NCBI GenBank assembly: GCA_023255285.1
Contig: JALRIY010000099.1
Coordinates: forward strand, 1-8,231
Direction: 5' to 3'
DNA from: Algoriphagus sp.
GTDB lineage: Bacteria; Bacteroidota; Bacteroidia; Cytophagales; Cyclobacteriaceae
DNA length: 8,231 nucleotides
The notes beneath the pieces were generated by a model. The model was given only the letters and a program-made list of their open reading frames with translations. It had not been told where the DNA came from and did no database searches. Below are positions 6,370 to 8,231 of this stretch, piece after piece; position 1 is the stretch's first letter; every line of letters starts with the position of its first letter. The position numbers and the translations under genes are program-made.

Positions 6370-8231
6370 CTACCAGTTCAAAGCATTCCACAAAATCTCT
6401 ATCGGATGCAATGCCTTTCTTCCAGTACCATCAGCAATCTGATGCCGACAAGAAGTGCCTGGAGCAGCTATCAATGTATCTGCTTCAGCCTTTCGAACAG
6501 CAGGAAAAAGCACCAATTCTCCCACCTGCTGAGATACTTGGTAATGTTCTACTTCGTATCCGAAGGAACCAGCCATGCCACAACAGCCACTAGGTATTTG
6601 CTCTACCACATAATTGACCGGAAGGGAGAGGATTTTTTGAGTCCAAGAAAGCGAAGAAAGTGCTTTTTGATGGCAGTGCCCATGCAATTTGATTTTTTCT
6701 GCACGTTTGGTAAACTCACTTGACTTAATATTTCCTGCAGCCACTTCCTTGCCCAAAAATTCATCGATCAATTGCGCGTGAAACTTGAGTTTCTTTGCTC
6801 CCTCTACCCACTCTGAACCTACGATCCGTGGGTATTCGTCCCGGAAACTTAGAATTGCAGATGGCTCCAAACCAATCAACGGGGTGTTTCCATCAATCAA
6901 ATTTTCAAAAATACGGATATTGGCTTCCGCATGCTTTTTTGCTTTCAAGAGCAATCCTTTGGATAGCGCAGAGCGCCCACTTTCCTCATGATCCACCACC
7001 TTGACCTCATAGCCCAACTTTTTAAGTAAAGAAATGGCCTTGATTCCGATTTGGGTATCGTTGTAGTTGGTAAACTCATCTACGAAAAAATATACCGTCT
7101 TTATTTTTTTGACGGGAGCAGGGAGGAGGGTATAGTTCTTTTTGTACCAAGCCCGTAGACTAACAGCACTGATCTCTGGAAGATTTCGATTTGGAGCTAC
7201 CCCTAAAAATGATTTAAGTAAACCTCCAGTGATGGAATTGGTCAAGAAAAAGTTAGAAACCACAGGGATCAATGACCCCAAACGATTCAGCTCATTGATG
7301 TAGGCAAATGCCCGAGACCGCAAAGGTACCCCGTGGGTCTTTTGGTATTGGTACAGAAATTCTGCTTTCATGCTGGACATGTCTACATTGGATGGGCACT
7401 CAGCCGTACATCCCTTGCAGCTTAAACACAAATCCAAGGCTTCTTTGATCTCTGGATGATCAAAGGCATTTTCTTTTTTATCCAACGTCAAAAACTCTCT
7501 TAGGGTATTCGCACGTCCACGTACCGAGTCCCGCTCGTTGCGGGTAGCCATAAAGGAAGGACACATCGTTCCGCCTGAACCAGGAAGCTTGCGACAATCT
7601 CCCGAACCATTGCATTTCTCCGCTAACCGCAGTATCCCTCCCACTCCTGAAAAATCAAGGACTGTCTCAGGCTCCGGTGTATGCATACCGACTTCATAGC
7701 GTAGAAACTGGTTCATCGGTGCAGCATCTACGATTTTTCCAGGATTAAAGATATTTTTTGGATCCCAGGTATACTTAATGCGGCGAAAGAGTTCGTAATT
7801 TTTTTCTCCCACCATCATCGGGATAAAAGCAGCACGAACGCGTCCATCTCCATGCTCTCCAGAAAGGGAACCTTGGTATTTTTTGACCAATTTGGCGGAA
7901 GCAAGAGAAATCTGATAAAAATCCTCCACGTCTTCCGCCTTCTTTAAATCAAGAATAGGACGCATGTGAATTTCTCCTGCTCCTGCATGCGCATAATGAA
8001 CTGGACTTTGGTTGAAGCCTTCCAAAATGGCATCTAACTCATCGATGTAATCTGCCAAATCTTCTATATCCACCGCAGTATCCTCTATGCAGGCTACTGC
8101 CTTTGGGTCACCTGGGATATTCCCCAAAAGACCTAGCCCTGCTGCCCGCAGCGCCCAGGCAGAAGCCACTTTTTCAGGTTCAATAATCGGATAGGCATAG
8201 CCATATCCAGCTCCCTTCAAGTCGGCCACCA
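6370..8231 (-). CDS. FAD-linked / Fe-S dehydrogenase, YdiJ / D-lactate or D-2-hydroxyglutarate dehydrogenase type (C-terminal part; N-terminus outside window)
   Basis: Probably oxidises a D-2-hydroxy acid at FAD and passes electrons through iron-sulfur centres to an acceptor. Only the last 619 residues are present; the frame is open at the edge and the GTG at 8229 is an internal valine. Relatives have roughly 970-1,020 residues, so the FAD-binding domain lies outside. Visible in order, numbered from the GTG: the end of the flavoprotein part with HAGAGEIHMRP (H81, H88), GEHGDGR (H126) and DPKNIFNPGK (about 156-165); an iron-sulfur segment with C206, C212, C223-P and the ferredoxin motif C268-x2-C271-x2-C274-x3-C278-P; then two CCG-type repeats. 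The second keeps its cysteines (HCHQ C519, SGCCG C549/C550, and SCRHQI C594). The first is degenerate: VDEFTNYN at 383-390 and EESGRS at 415-420 carry none. No membrane segment or signal peptide is visible in this part. E. coli YdiJ is reported as a D-2-hydroxyglutarate dehydrogenase. The family is sure; the substrate is open (D-lactate, D-2-hydroxyglutarate or glycolate). Confidence 0.88.
   Translation of the reverse strand, partial: VADLKGAGYGYAYPIIEPEKVASAWALRAAGLGLLGNIPGDPKAVACIEDTAVDIEDLADYIDELDAILEGFNQSPVHYAHAGAGEIHMRPILDLKKAEDVEDFYQISLASAKLVKKYQGSLSGEHGDGRVRAAFIPMMVGEKNYELFRRIKYTWDPKNIFNPGKIVDAAPMNQFLRYEVGMHTPEPETVLDFSGVGGILRLAEKCNGSGDCRKLPGSGGTMCPSFMATRNERDSVRGRANTLREFLTLDKKENAFDHPEIKEALDLCLSCKGCTAECPSNVDMSSMKAEFLYQYQKTHGVPLRSRAFAYINELNRLGSLIPVVSNFFLTNSITGGLLKSFLGVAPNRNLPEISAVSLRAWYKKNYTLLPAPVKKIKTVYFFVDEFTNYNDTQIGIKAISLLKKLGYEVKVVDHEESGRSALSKGLLLKAKKHAEANIRIFENLIDGNTPLIGLEPSAILSFRDEYPRIVGSEWVEGAKKLKFHAQLIDEFLGKEVAAGNIKSSEFTKRAEKIKLHGHCHQKALSSLSWTQKILSLPVNYVVEQIPSGCCGMAGSFGYEVEHYQVSQQVGELVLFPAVRKAEADTLIAAPGTSCRHQIADGTGRKALHPIEILWNALNW

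Noticed and set aside
6406..6723. Plus-strand open frame of 105 codons, along with other plus-strand frames such as 1272-1547, 1673-2002 and 4478-4790.
   Set aside because: All lie antisense inside strongly conserved coding regions, show no recognisable motif and have no ribosome binding site. They are shadows of the real genes.
8227..8229. GTG as the start codon of the dehydrogenase.
   Set aside because: The reading frame is open to the window edge, and the residues after it (GYGYAYPI, WALRAAGLGLL) belong to the middle of the flavoprotein domain, so the true start is far upstream.

Overview
This window looks like ordinary chromosomal DNA from a member of the Bacteroidota, probably a Cytophagales/Cyclobacteriaceae-type bacterium. 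That placement is inferred from the style of the proteins, moderate GC content (low to mid 40s by eye), weak or absent Shine-Dalgarno sequences and an AddAB-type repair pair in A-then-B order. No database search was possible. All three genes lie on the minus strand and fill almost the whole window.

Read in the direction of transcription (right to left), the window opens inside a large flavin/iron-sulfur dehydrogenase of the YdiJ / D-lactate or D-2-hydroxyglutarate dehydrogenase type. Its N-terminal FAD-binding half lies beyond base 8231. A gap of 116 bases follows (6254-6369). It contains two inverted repeats, one of which has a T-tract and ends two bases before the next start codon. Next come an AddA-like helicase-nuclease (3011-6253) and an AddB-like nuclease (177-3014). 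Their stop and start codons overlap as ATGA, so they are almost certainly one translationally coupled unit. The last 176 bases hold no supported gene, but are bracketed by a 14-base inverted repeat (1-14 / 151-164).

AddA and AddB should form a heterodimer that resects double-strand DNA ends for homologous recombination. AddA supplies the only intact helicase motor and one nuclease site. AddB supplies a motor-dead helicase-like scaffold, a second nuclease site and a four-cysteine iron-sulfur staple. Both nuclease sites look intact. The dehydrogenase is metabolically unrelated and is probably only a neighbour.

I found no convincing undescribed multi-gene system. The parts worth a second look are the non-coding ones: the inverted repeat pair after addB, and the terminator-like hairpin abutting the addA start codon.
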